Shown here: piece by piece, positions 25,238 through 33,060 of the stretch
Layout: each line of letters opens with the position of its first letter
How positions within the stretch are numbered: the first letter of the stretch is position 1
From: JAQUCI01 sp034932685
Lineage (GTDB): Bacteria; Bacillota_I; Bacilli_A; Erysipelotrichales; Erysipelotrichaceae
Length of the DNA stretch: 64,000 nt
Reading direction: 5' to 3'
NCBI GenBank assembly: GCA_034932685.1
Contig: JAYFOM010000042.1
Location: 1-64,000 of the forward strand
Notes under the pieces: generated by a model
Told to the model about the DNA's origin: nothing
Seen by the model: only the letters and a program-made list of their open reading frames with translations
Database searches by the model: none
Translations under genes and position numbers: made by a program

Positions 25238-26368
25238 ATGTATAAACGATTATGTGGTTTTTTAGCTTCGATATTGTTTTTTACTACTTTTTTTATTGTG
25301 CCTATTTTAGCTGATGATAAACAAGTAGTCATAGATTTTTTTTATGGAAATACTTGTTTGCATTGTGAAAAGCAAAAAGTTTTTTTAGAGCAATTAGAGC
25401 TAGAACATGAGGGTGTTGTTGTTAATTATCATGAAGTATTTGATAGTGAAGAAAATTTAGAATTGATGAAATATCAAGCTGATCGGTTAGGCATTATCGT
25501 TAAAAGTGTTCCATTTACGATCATTGATGATCATTACTTTATTGGATATAGTGAAGGTTATACTAATATAAAGATACTTGAGATAGTTAATAACGCTATT
25601 GATGATAGTGAAAATAATGATATTAAATTAAAGCTTCCATTAATAGGTACTATAAACGCTAATGATTTACCGTTGCCAGTATTAACAGTAGTATTAGGAA
25701 TAGCTGATGGATTTAATCCATGCGCGATGTGGGTGCTTTTATTTCTTATCAGTCTATTAATCAACACGCAAGATAGAAAACGATTGTGGATATTAGGTAT
25801 GACTTTTATCCTTACCTCTGCAATCATTTATTACTTATTCATGGCGGCTTGGCTCAATGTAGCGCTATTCATTAGTACTATTTTTTGGTTACGTTTAATT
25901 GTTGCGTGCGTTGCTTTAATTGGTGGAGGATATAACCTTAAAAAAGCAATCTTTAAAAAGGGTGATGGTTGTGAAGTTGTTAATGAAAAGCAAAGAGATA
26001 GAGTATTTGCGAAGATTAGAAAATTCACTCAAGAACATAATTATGCTTTAGCGATCATTGGAATTGTTGGTTTAGCTATAACTATCAATATGATTGAACT
26101 TTTGTGTTCGGCAGGATTACCAGTGATATATACCCAAATATTAACATTGAATCAACTTTCAAATACTAGTTATTATTTATATTTATTAGTTTATGTTTTG
26201 TTTTTCATGTTAGATGATATCATTGTATTTTCTATCGCAATCTTAACAAGGAAATTGACTGGTATATCAACAAGATTTATGCGTGTAACAAATATTGTTG
26301 GTGCATTAATAATGATAATAATTGGTTTACTTTTAATCTTTAATCCAGCTGCTTTAATGTTTGTTTGA
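25238..26368 (+). CDS. Exported thioredoxin domain fused to a CcdA-like electron transporter
   Basis: A 376-residue protein: a signal-anchor (about 7-25), an extracytoplasmic thioredoxin/glutaredoxin-like domain with CLHC at 40-43, then about six membrane helices (from 150) with GFNPCAMWVLL, the CcdA/DsbD-type Cys-Pro region, and a second Cys in IELLCSAGLPV near 290. It would carry electrons from cytosolic thioredoxin across the membrane to external thiol substrates, as DsbD does. The start codon follows immediately after the thioredoxin stop. Confidence 0.85.
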   Translation: MYKRLCGFLASILFFTTFFIVPILADDKQVVIDFFYGNTCLHCEKQKVFLEQLELEHEGVVVNYHEVFDSEENLELMKYQADRLGIIVKSVPFTIIDDHYFIGYSEGYTNIKILEIVNNAIDDSENNDIKLKLPLIGTINANDLPLPVLTVVLGIADGFNPCAMWVLLFLISLLINTQDRKRLWILGMTFILTSAIIYYLFMAAWLNVALFISTIFWLRLIVACVALIGGGYNLKKAIFKKGDGCEVVNEKQRDRVFAKIRKFTQEHNYALAIIGIVGLAITINMIELLCSAGLPVIYTQILTLNQLSNTSYYLYLLVYVLFFMLDDIIVFSIAILTRKLTGISTRFMRVTNIVGALIMIIIGLLLIFNPAALMFV

Positions 26369-26388
26369 TAATTGACATATGTCAATTA
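26369..26388 (+). promoter_or_regulatory. Perfect 20-bp palindromic operator
   Basis: TAATTGACATATGTCAATTA is fully self-complementary and encloses the -35 box of the promoter for the second DUF134 gene. Its core TGACATATGTCA is the symmetrical form of the motif found at 9851, 9889 and 24915, and so is the best single candidate for the regulator's binding site. Confidence 0.75.
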
Positions 26389-26399
26389 AACTTTATAAT
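26372..26399 (+). promoter_or_regulatory. Promoter of the DUF134-Mrp-permease operon
   Basis: TTGACA, 16 bases, TATAAT. The -35 lies inside the 20-bp palindrome at 26369-26388. It starts 3 bases after the CcdA-like gene stop. Confidence 0.78.
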
Positions 26400-26429
26400 A
26401 GTTAATGTGAACAAAGATGGAGGACTACT

Positions 26430-26798
26430 ATGGCAAGACCTAGAAAATGGCGTCGTGTTTGTCAAATGCCAGATCAAACTGCTTTTGGACCACAAAATGG
26501 CTCTAATGATAAAGCTGAAATAGTAAGATTGACAATAGATGAGTATGAAACAGTACGCTTGATCGATCAACAAAACATGACACAAGAAGAATGTGCTTTA
26601 CGAATGGATGTAGCTCGAACAACAGTTCAAAAAATTTATAACGATGCTCGTTATAAGCTTGCTAAAGCACTAGTTGAAGGCTTAACCTTAATTATCGAAG
26701 GTGGTGACTATCAACTTTGTAATGGTAAAAGTCAGTATTGTCATAGTTCTTATTGTCATCGTCATAGTATGAAAGAAAAGAGAGTAAATTATGAGTGA
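26430..26798 (+). CDS. DUF134 family predicted DNA-binding protein (copy B)
   Basis: A 122-residue DUF134 protein starting MARPRKWRRVC. The helix-turn-helix is at about 38-85 (TQEECALRMDVARTTVQKIYNDARYKLA), closer to the family norm than copy A. The C-terminal tail has CNGKSQYCHSSYCHRHS (about 97-113), a Cys/His cluster that could bind a metal or an Fe-S cluster and sense metal or redox state. GGAGG precedes the start. It probably binds the palindrome just upstream and controls its own operon. Confidence 0.88.
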   Translation: MARPRKWRRVCQMPDQTAFGPQNGSNDKAEIVRLTIDEYETVRLIDQQNMTQEECALRMDVARTTVQKIYNDARYKLAKALVEGLTLIIEGGDYQLCNGKSQYCHSSYCHRHSMKEKRVNYE

Positions 26799-27618
26799 AA
26801 GTTGTAATCATGTTTGTGAAGGATGCACGGTTGAATGTGATGAGCGTGAAAATCCAAACGTTTTCGCTGTTAAGCAAAACGCAGAAAGTAATATTAAGAA
26901 AATAATAGGAGTTGTAAGTGGTAAGGGTGGTGTTGGAAAATCTTCAGTCACTTCACTTTTAGCTGTAAGTATGAATCGAAAAGGTTACAACACTGCTATT
27001 TTAGACGCTGATATTACTGGGCCATCGATTCCAAAGGCTTTTGGCTTAAAACAAAAGGCGGTAGGTAATGATCAAGGTATTTTTCCAGTGTTAAGTGATA
27101 CGGGAATCAATGTAATGTCGATAAATTTCTTACTTGAAAATGATACTGATCCAGTATTATGGCGGGGTCCTATTTTGGCATCAACGGTTAAACAGTTCTA
27201 TAGTGAGGTGTTGTGGGGCGATATCGATTATATGTTTGTGGATATGCCACCTGGAACTGGTGACGTACCTCTTACTGTCTATCAGAGTCTACCTATTGAT
27301 GGCATTGTTATTGTTACTTCACCACAGGAACTTGTATCAATGATTGTTGCTAAAGCAGTTAAGATGGCAGAAATGATGAATATTCCCATTATTGGCATTG
27401 TAGAGAATATGTCATATTTTCATTGTCCAGACAATGGTAAAGACTATCAAATCTTTGGTGATAGTCATATTGAAGCAATTGCTAGTGAACATGGGTTATC
27501 GGTATTAGGTAAATTACCAATTGATCCAGTATTAGCTAAAGCGTGTGATGATGGTACAATCGAACAGTATGATGATAAGAATATCTTAAGTATCACTGAA
27601 CAAATCTTGGCGATATAA
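26791..27618 (+). CDS. mrp: Mrp/NBP35-type P-loop Fe-S carrier ATPase
   Basis: A 275-residue Mrp/ApbC-type protein with the deviant Walker A GKGGVGKS (44-51), the DADITGPSIPKAFG block and VDMPPGTGDVPLT. It should carry Fe-S clusters to client proteins. The N-terminus adds four cysteines (5, 9, 12, 16). The C-terminal cluster motif is altered: the usual CPDCG is CPDNG, so one conserved Cys is lost, and the four-Cys N-terminus may compensate. It overlaps copy B of DUF134 by 8 bases. Confidence 0.9.
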   Translation: MSESCNHVCEGCTVECDERENPNVFAVKQNAESNIKKIIGVVSGKGGVGKSSVTSLLAVSMNRKGYNTAILDADITGPSIPKAFGLKQKAVGNDQGIFPVLSDTGINVMSINFLLENDTDPVLWRGPILASTVKQFYSEVLWGDIDYMFVDMPPGTGDVPLTVYQSLPIDGIVIVTSPQELVSMIVAKAVKMAEMMNIPIIGIVENMSYFHCPDNGKDYQIFGDSHIEAIASEHGLSVLGKLPIDPVLAKACDDGTIEQYDDKNILSITEQILAI

Positions 27619-27622
27619 ATAC

Positions 27623-28105
27623 ATGAGCACAACAAATATCGTTTTTTATGTTATTACGTCAATAGCACTCACAATCTCATTATTTAAGGATATAAGTAAG
27701 ACCAAACAAGCTCTTATCAAGGCTTGGAAATCGTTTGAAAACATATTGCCACAGCTTTTAGTAGTGCTGATGATCATTGGTTTAGTATTATCAATTTTAA
27801 CACCTGAGCAAATTTCGGCATTAATTGGAGCCGAATCTGGTGTTATAGGAATACTATTGGCTTTGAGTATTGGTTCGATCACTCTTATCCCGGGTTTTGT
27901 GGCTTTCCCTTTGGCTGCGGCGTTACTTAACAATGGTGCTGGGCTTACACAAATCGCTGCTTTTATTTCAAGTTTAATGATGGTAGGAGTAGTAACACTA
28001 CCTATGGAGATTAAATTCTTTGGTAAAAGAGCAGCTTACACCCGTAATGGCTTAGCAGTTATATTCTCTTTGATCGTTGCTTTATTGATGGGGATTTTAT
28101 TATGA
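27623..28105 (+). CDS. Half-size ArsP-like permease (COG0701), first subunit
   Basis: A 160-residue protein with about four to five membrane helices and the ArsP_1/DUF318-like segment LIPGFVAFPLAAALLNNGAGL (about 91-111). Full-length members are about 300 residues or more; this is half size and overlaps a second half-size gene by 4 bases, so the two likely form a heteromeric permease. The ArsP family exports methylarsenite, but the substrate here is not established. It follows mrp by 4 bases. Confidence 0.75.
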   Translation: MSTTNIVFYVITSIALTISLFKDISKTKQALIKAWKSFENILPQLLVVLMIIGLVLSILTPEQISALIGAESGVIGILLALSIGSITLIPGFVAFPLAAALLNNGAGLTQIAAFISSLMMVGVVTLPMEIKFFGKRAAYTRNGLAVIFSLIVALLMGILL

Positions 28106-28641
28106 TCAAGTACTTGAAACGTTATCGTTTGTTTATTGCCCTTTTGCTTATTGAACTTTTACTATTTTTTATCAAACCTGATCTTTCAGTTAAAGCATTT
28201 ACATTAAGTTATAAGAGTTTATTTGAAATGTTGAGCGTATTACCACCTATATTTATTTTGTTAGGTTTAATGGATGTTTGGATGAAAAAAGAAACATTAA
28301 TGAAGTATATGGGTGAAGATTCAGGACTGGTTGGTATAATTATTGCTTTTGTTTTAGGTTCTATCGCTGCTGGTCCTTTATATGGGGCATTTCCAGTAGC
28401 AGTCGTATTACTGAAAAAAGGTTGTAAGTTAAGTAATGTTTTTGTCATGATTGGTGCGTGGTCTACTACTAAAATACCTTTACTGATGTTTGAAGCATCA
28501 TCGATGGGATTGCGTTTTATGTTATATCGACTTATAATAAATATAATAGGTATTATCGTAATGTCATATATCATCACAAAATCATTGCCTGATTATACAA
28601 AAGAAGAAATATATCTAAATAGTCTTAATGATCAAAAGTAG
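28102..28641 (+). CDS. Half-size ArsP-like permease (COG0701), second subunit
   Basis: A 179-residue membrane protein with GSIAAGPLYGAFPVAVVLLKKG (about 90-111), the counterpart of the LIPGFVAFPLAAALL segment in the previous gene, so each half carries one copy of the pore motif. Its start overlaps the first subunit's stop (ATGA). It ends the operon that begins with DUF134 copy B; no clear terminator is seen. Confidence 0.75.
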   Translation: MIKYLKRYRLFIALLLIELLLFFIKPDLSVKAFTLSYKSLFEMLSVLPPIFILLGLMDVWMKKETLMKYMGEDSGLVGIIIAFVLGSIAAGPLYGAFPVAVVLLKKGCKLSNVFVMIGAWSTTKIPLLMFEASSMGLRFMLYRLIINIIGIIVMSYIITKSLPDYTKEEIYLNSLNDQK

Positions 28642-28820
28642 TATTACTTAATTGTTATAGAATTTGGTTTAATTTTATAGATATAAGTAAAATGGGATGA
28701 ATTATAGTACTAATTATGATGCAAATTTAAAAATTTGATATTTTATCGCTAATTTAAATGCAGAACAATCTAATTAGTGTCAATATTTATGGCTTTTTTG
28801 TATAAAAATCTTCAAAAATC

Positions 28821-28849
28821 TTTCAATTAGATGTTATTTGTATTATAAT
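28821..28849 (+). promoter_or_regulatory. Promoter of the bactofilin gene
   Basis: TTTCAA, 17 bases, TATAAT, 36 bases ahead of the start codon. The -35 box is weak. Confidence 0.5.
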
Positions 28850-28884
28850 TAAGATAAATTCTTAATCATGAAAGAGGGATATAT

Positions 28885-29511
28885 ATGAATAATGATGAAT
28901 CAACAAAAAAGTCCGGTTGGTTTTTAGCTAAACCAAAACCAAGTGACGAGGACGGAAACAATGATTTAACAAAATCGGATATAGAATCAAACGATGAAGT
29001 TGAAGATACTGATGGTGTTTCGTCACAGACTGGTAGTGAAAAAGGTGTATTTGAATTGTTTAAAAACACAAGAGCTCAAGACGTAAAACAAGAAATTAAG
29101 CTTTCGATAATCCATCAGGATGTTGTTATTACTGGTGATATCAAAGCGTCGGGGAATATTGAGCTTTACGGTACTATTACCGGTAATGTTGATTGTGGTG
29201 ATTTGATCGTTAAACACAATGGCAGAATTGAAGGCAATGTTACTGCTCGTGCATTAACTGTTTTATCTGCTGAGTTTAAGGGTAACATTGAATGTTCAAA
29301 AAATGCGACTATCCATAAAGATGCTATAATTAATGGTGATATCGTTGCTGAAAACATTCTTTGTGAAGGTAAGATCAACGGTAATGTTAGCGTAAGTGAT
29401 TTCCTTGAGTTGAGAGCTTCAGCTTCAATCAATGGTGATTGTTCATTCGATACGATCGCAATTGAAAAAGGCGGTATGGTCAACGGATCATTGAAAGTAC
29501 AGAAGAGATAA
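28885..29511 (+). CDS. Bactofilin (polymer-forming cytoskeletal protein)
   Basis: A 208-residue protein. Residues 1-60 are acidic and low-complexity; residues about 72-205 form a right-handed beta-helix with G.I.G.V.-type turns (GDIKASGNIELYGTITGNV and KINGNVSVSDFLEL). Bactofilins polymerise without nucleotide and help shape or position cell structures. In some relatives they sit with a peptidoglycan hydrolase, but none is adjacent here. AAAGAGGGA precedes the ATG. Confidence 0.9.
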   Translation: MNNDESTKKSGWFLAKPKPSDEDGNNDLTKSDIESNDEVEDTDGVSSQTGSEKGVFELFKNTRAQDVKQEIKLSIIHQDVVITGDIKASGNIELYGTITGNVDCGDLIVKHNGRIEGNVTARALTVLSAEFKGNIECSKNATIHKDAIINGDIVAENILCEGKINGNVSVSDFLELRASASINGDCSFDTIAIEKGGMVNGSLKVQKR

Positions 29512-29521
29512 TTAGGTATAT

Positions 29522-29551
29522 AGTCATGAACAACTGTTCATGGCTTTTTTT
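29522..29551 (+). terminator. Rho-independent terminator after bactofilin
   Basis: CATGAAC and GTTCATG form a stem, extended by AGT/GCT, followed by seven T. Confidence 0.8.
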
Positions 29552-29579
29552 ATGTCCTATAATGAAATAGGGGTAAATT

Positions 29580-30059
29580 ATGAAATATGCATATTGTTAT
29601 CAAAGCCCAATTGGGGCGCTTCGTATTATAGAGACAGATGATAAGATCATAGGTGTTGACTTTTTTGACAAATTAAGTAAAGAGCACACACTTATGGAAA
29701 CAGTTCTTATCAAAAAAACTTATCAACAATTATTAGAATACTTTGCTGGTAAAAGACATATCTTCTCAATTGATATCAAACTTATTGGTACTCCTTTTCA
29801 GGTTGCTGTTTGGAATCAATTGATCAAAATCCCGTATGGACAAACATGTAGCTATAAATACATTGCTCAGCGAATTGAAAAGCCTAAAGCATATCGAGCA
29901 GTAGGTATGGCTAATAATCGTAATCCAATATCAATTATTGTCCCATGTCATCGCGTTATAGGCGCTAATGGTAAACTTGTGGGCTATGGTGGGGGATTAG
30001 ATGTAAAAGCGAAATTACTTGATTTGGAAAAAAGTGTTTTGGACAATCTTGACATTTGA
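29580..30059 (+). CDS. ogt: Methylated-DNA-protein cysteine methyltransferase
   Basis: A 159-residue O6-alkylguanine-DNA alkyltransferase. The acceptor is Cys123 in PCHRVIGANGKLVGYGGG, and the helix-turn-helix segment KIPYGQTCSYKYIAQRI (about 83-99) lies before it. Removal of the methyl group inactivates the protein. GGGGTAA serves as the ribosome binding site. The promoter of the next operon (30049) overlaps its 3' end. Confidence 0.94.
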   Translation: MKYAYCYQSPIGALRIIETDDKIIGVDFFDKLSKEHTLMETVLIKKTYQQLLEYFAGKRHIFSIDIKLIGTPFQVAVWNQLIKIPYGQTCSYKYIAQRIEKPKAYRAVGMANNRNPISIIVPCHRVIGANGKLVGYGGGLDVKAKLLDLEKSVLDNLDI

Positions 30060-30077
30060 TCTAAAAAGTGATATTTT
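30049..30077 (+). promoter_or_regulatory. Promoter of the Mn2+ riboswitch / P-type ATPase
   Basis: TTGACA, 17 bases, TATTTT. It overlaps the last codons of ogt. Confidence 0.8.
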
Positions 30078-30078
30078 A

Positions 30079-30185
30079 ATAGCGCTCGTGAGGGAGTAAT
30101 TGGCATGTGAAAGCATGTGGAGAAGTCAACACCCGGCAGAAATGCTTGGCTGACCTTAAATGATGAGACTCATGTTTGGCGTTTT
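30079..30185 (+). promoter_or_regulatory. yybP-ykoY manganese riboswitch
   Basis: The aptamer shows the family marks in order: AGGGAGTAA (first loop), GTCAACACCCGGC (30125-30137), GGCTGACCTT and ATGAGACTCATG near the 3' end. CGTGA (30086-30090 region) can pair with TCATG after the aptamer as P1, which competes with the terminator at 30166-30205. Mn2+ binding would favour P1 and so expression. It sits directly ahead of a P-type ATPase, which parallels the Lactococcus yoaB arrangement. Confidence 0.85.
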
Positions 30186-30205
30186 GCTAAGCATGGGTTT
30201 TTTTA
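30166..30205 (+). terminator. Riboswitch-controlled terminator
   Basis: ACTCATGTTTGGC pairs with GCTAAGCATGGGT (with wobbles), followed by a T7 run. It overlaps the P1 strand of the riboswitch, so the two are exclusive. Confidence 0.75.
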
Positions 30206-30229
30206 TAGAAAAACAAGATGAGGGAAAAT

Positions 30230-32836
30230 ATGCAACATTATCTAGAAGATAAAGAACAAGTCATAACTGGGGTTGATAGTTTTGTTGGTGGCTTAAGTGA
30301 ACAAGAAGCTCAAAGACGATTGATCGCTAATGGTAAAAACAAACTGATTGAAGCTGATAAAGAAAGTTTACTACATCGCTTTATCAAGCAGTTGTTAAAT
30401 CCAATGATCATTATTCTTTTAGCGGCAGCTTTTGTATCGGCAATCACATCAGCTTATGAGAACGAGCCATTTACAGATGTATTTGTCATTTTATTTGTTG
30501 TGGTCGTAAATGCTTTATTAGGAGTTTATCAAGAAAGTAAAGCAGAAAAAGCGATTGAAGCTCTAAACGAGATGGCAGCTGCTACTTCAAAAGTGTTGCG
30601 TGATGGTCATTTACAACATATAAAAAGTGAAGATTTAGTTGTAGGTGATATCATTGTACTTGATGCTGGGGATGCGATACCAGCTGATTCAAGAATAATT
30701 GAATGTGCTTCAATGAAAGTTGAAGAAGCCGCATTGACTGGTGAATCAGTGCCTGTTGATAAAACTGATGAAAAGCTAGAAACAGATGATGATGTGCCTT
30801 TAGGTGATCGCTTAAACATGGTCTATATGGGAAGTAATGTTGTTTATGGTCGTGGTAAGGCAGTTGTCGTCGCCATTGGTATGCAAACTGAGATGGGCAA
30901 AATCGCTACCGCCATTGCAATGGCTAAAGATCAGGAAACCCCGCTTCAATTAAAACTAAATCAATTAAGTAAGACACTAAGTTATTTAGTCTTGGGCATT
31001 TGTTTATTCATCTTTGGATTAAGTATCGTAAGAGCAGGTTTTGCGACTGATACCATTATTGAAACATTTATGATTGCGGTAAGCTTGGCGGTTGCAGCAA
31101 TACCTGAAGGGTTAGCTGCAGTAGTAACGATCGTATTATCAATTGGTGTAACTAACATGTCACGTCGTAATGCGATCATCAGAAAACTGACTGCTGTTGA
31201 AACACTGGGTTGTGCTCAGGTAATATGTAGTGATAAAACGGGAACACTGACCCAAAACAAAATGACAGTTGTAGATCATTTCCCAGATGATGAAATATTG
31301 CTAGCTAAAGCAATGACATTGTGTAATGATGCTGAAATTGATAATGATAACGTTATTGGTGAGCCAACCGAGAGTGCATTGATCATATATGCTAATAATC
31401 TTGGTTTAAATAAGAACAATTTAAAGTTTGAATATGAGAGAGTTTCTGAGTTGCCATTTGATTCAAAACGTAAAATGATGTCTACACTTCATCAATATCA
31501 AAATGGTTATATACAGTTTACCAAAGGCGCACCTGATGAAATAATAGAACATTGCGACTCTGCTATAATAGATGGTATAAAAGTTAGTTTGACTGAAAAG
31601 ATCAAAGAAAAACTGATTGCTGAAAATAAACGTATGGCTAATCAAGCATTACGGGTACTTGGAGCAGCATATAGCGAGCATGACACGATCAAAGAACCAT
31701 TAGTGGAAGAAAAGCTTACTTTCATTGGTCTTTGTGGCATGATAGATCCAATCCGTCCCGAAGTGAAAGATGCTATAATCCAATGTCGTAGTGCTCATAT
31801 TAGACCAATCATGATCACAGGTGATCATCTTGATACAGCCGTCGCTATTGCGAAGCAGCTTGATATTATTAATGAAACAAGTCAAGCAATTACGGGAAGC
31901 CAACTAAATGAGATGGATGATATCGCATTAGCGCAAAATATTGAACGTTATAGTGTATATGCTAGAGTACAACCAGAACATAAAGTACGAATTGTCGATG
32001 CTTGGCAGAAAAAAGACAAGATTGTAGCTATGACGGGTGATGGAGTTAATGATGCTCCAAGCATTAAGCATGCCAATATTGGAGTTGGTATGGGCATCAC
32101 AGGAACCGATGTTACAAAAAATGTAGCAGATATGGTTTTAGCTGATGATAACTTTGCGACAATAGTTAATGCGGTTGGAGAAGGCAGACGAGTATATGAT
32201 AATATTCGTAAAGCCATTCAGTTCTTATTAGGATCTAATATGAGTGAAGTATTATCAATTTTTGTTGCTACGATTTTAGGATTTACAATTCTAAAACCAA
32301 CCCACTTGTTGTGGATAAACTTGATCACAGATAGTTTTCCAGCATTAGCTTTAGGAATGGAAGAAGCAGAAGATGATATTATGTCGCGTAAGCCACGTGA
32401 TAGTAAAGAAGGTATCTTTGCGCATGGTTTAAGCTTTGATGTTATTTACCAAGGTGTTTTGATAGCTATCGTTACATTAGCCGCATACTTTATTGGTCAT
32501 TATATTGAATCCGGAGTATGGGAAATAGCTAATAGTAGTGATGGTATGACAATGGCTTTCTTAACGCTTTCAATGGCTGAGATCTTCCACTCTTATAACA
32601 TGCGTTCTTCACGTAAATCAATATTCAGTATTCGTAAACATAATTGGTATCTATTTGGGGCGATGATACTGTCATTTATCTTAACGGCTGTTGTAATTTA
32701 TGTACCATTCTTTGCGCAAGCATTTATGATTCAACCTATTAGTTTGCTTGAATATGCGATTGCGATCGCTTTAGCATTAACGATGATTCCAATGGTTGAA
32801 ACTGTGAAATACTTCCAACGCAAGTTAGGGAAATAG
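30230..32836 (+). CDS. P2-type cation-transporting ATPase, predicted Mn2+ exporter
   Basis: An 868-residue P-type ATPase. In order: the cation-ATPase N-terminal domain (about 10-75), TGES (170-173) in the actuator domain, PEGL (292-295) in M4, the phosphorylated Asp335 in CSDKTGTLT, TGDGVNDAPS in the P domain, and SNMSEV/NLITDSFPALALG in M5-M6. The M4-M6 ligands fit a Ca2+/Mn2+ transporter of the P2 group. The riboswitch upstream indicates that Mn2+ efflux is the main job. The start at 30230 follows GAGGGAAAAT; an ATG at 30218 is also in frame. Confidence 0.92.
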   Translation: MQHYLEDKEQVITGVDSFVGGLSEQEAQRRLIANGKNKLIEADKESLLHRFIKQLLNPMIIILLAAAFVSAITSAYENEPFTDVFVILFVVVVNALLGVYQESKAEKAIEALNEMAAATSKVLRDGHLQHIKSEDLVVGDIIVLDAGDAIPADSRIIECASMKVEEAALTGESVPVDKTDEKLETDDDVPLGDRLNMVYMGSNVVYGRGKAVVVAIGMQTEMGKIATAIAMAKDQETPLQLKLNQLSKTLSYLVLGICLFIFGLSIVRAGFATDTIIETFMIAVSLAVAAIPEGLAAVVTIVLSIGVTNMSRRNAIIRKLTAVETLGCAQVICSDKTGTLTQNKMTVVDHFPDDEILLAKAMTLCNDAEIDNDNVIGEPTESALIIYANNLGLNKNNLKFEYERVSELPFDSKRKMMSTLHQYQNGYIQFTKGAPDEIIEHCDSAIIDGIKVSLTEKIKEKLIAENKRMANQALRVLGAAYSEHDTIKEPLVEEKLTFIGLCGMIDPIRPEVKDAIIQCRSAHIRPIMITGDHLDTAVAIAKQLDIINETSQAITGSQLNEMDDIALAQNIERYSVYARVQPEHKVRIVDAWQKKDKIVAMTGDGVNDAPSIKHANIGVGMGITGTDVTKNVADMVLADDNFATIVNAVGEGRRVYDNIRKAIQFLLGSNMSEVLSIFVATILGFTILKPTHLLWINLITDSFPALALGMEEAEDDIMSRKPRDSKEGIFAHGLSFDVIYQGVLIAIVTLAAYFIGHYIESGVWEIANSSDGMTMAFLTLSMAEIFHSYNMRSSRKSIFSIRKHNWYLFGAMILSFILTAVVIYVPFFAQAFMIQPISLLEYAIAIALALTMIPMVETVKYFQRKLGK

Positions 32837-32863
32837 ATTCACAAATAATAAAATCATAATAAG

Positions 32864-32895
32864 GTCTGATTCACTTAATGAGTCAGACTTTTTTT
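32864..32895 (+). terminator. Rho-independent terminator after the ATPase gene
   Basis: GTCTGATTCA and TGAGTCAGAC form a 10-bp stem followed by T7. Confidence 0.85.
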
Positions 32896-32999
32896 GATGT
32901 GTATCATATTTATTAGAAAGGAATGTAGTTGTTTAAAGTTAGAATAATTATCAATATGCTTAATATATAGGTTAGAAAATTAATATTATTTTAAAAATA

Positions 33000-33028
33000 T
33001 TACAAAAATATGACTTTTATGATATTAT
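33000..33028 (+). promoter_or_regulatory. Possible promoter of the bacteriocin-type locus
   Basis: TTACAA, 17 bases, TATTAT, 32 bases ahead of the first gene. The -35 box is poor. Confidence 0.4.
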
Positions 33029-33060
33029 TGAGTTAATGAAGGGTTTGGTTCATTAGTAGC

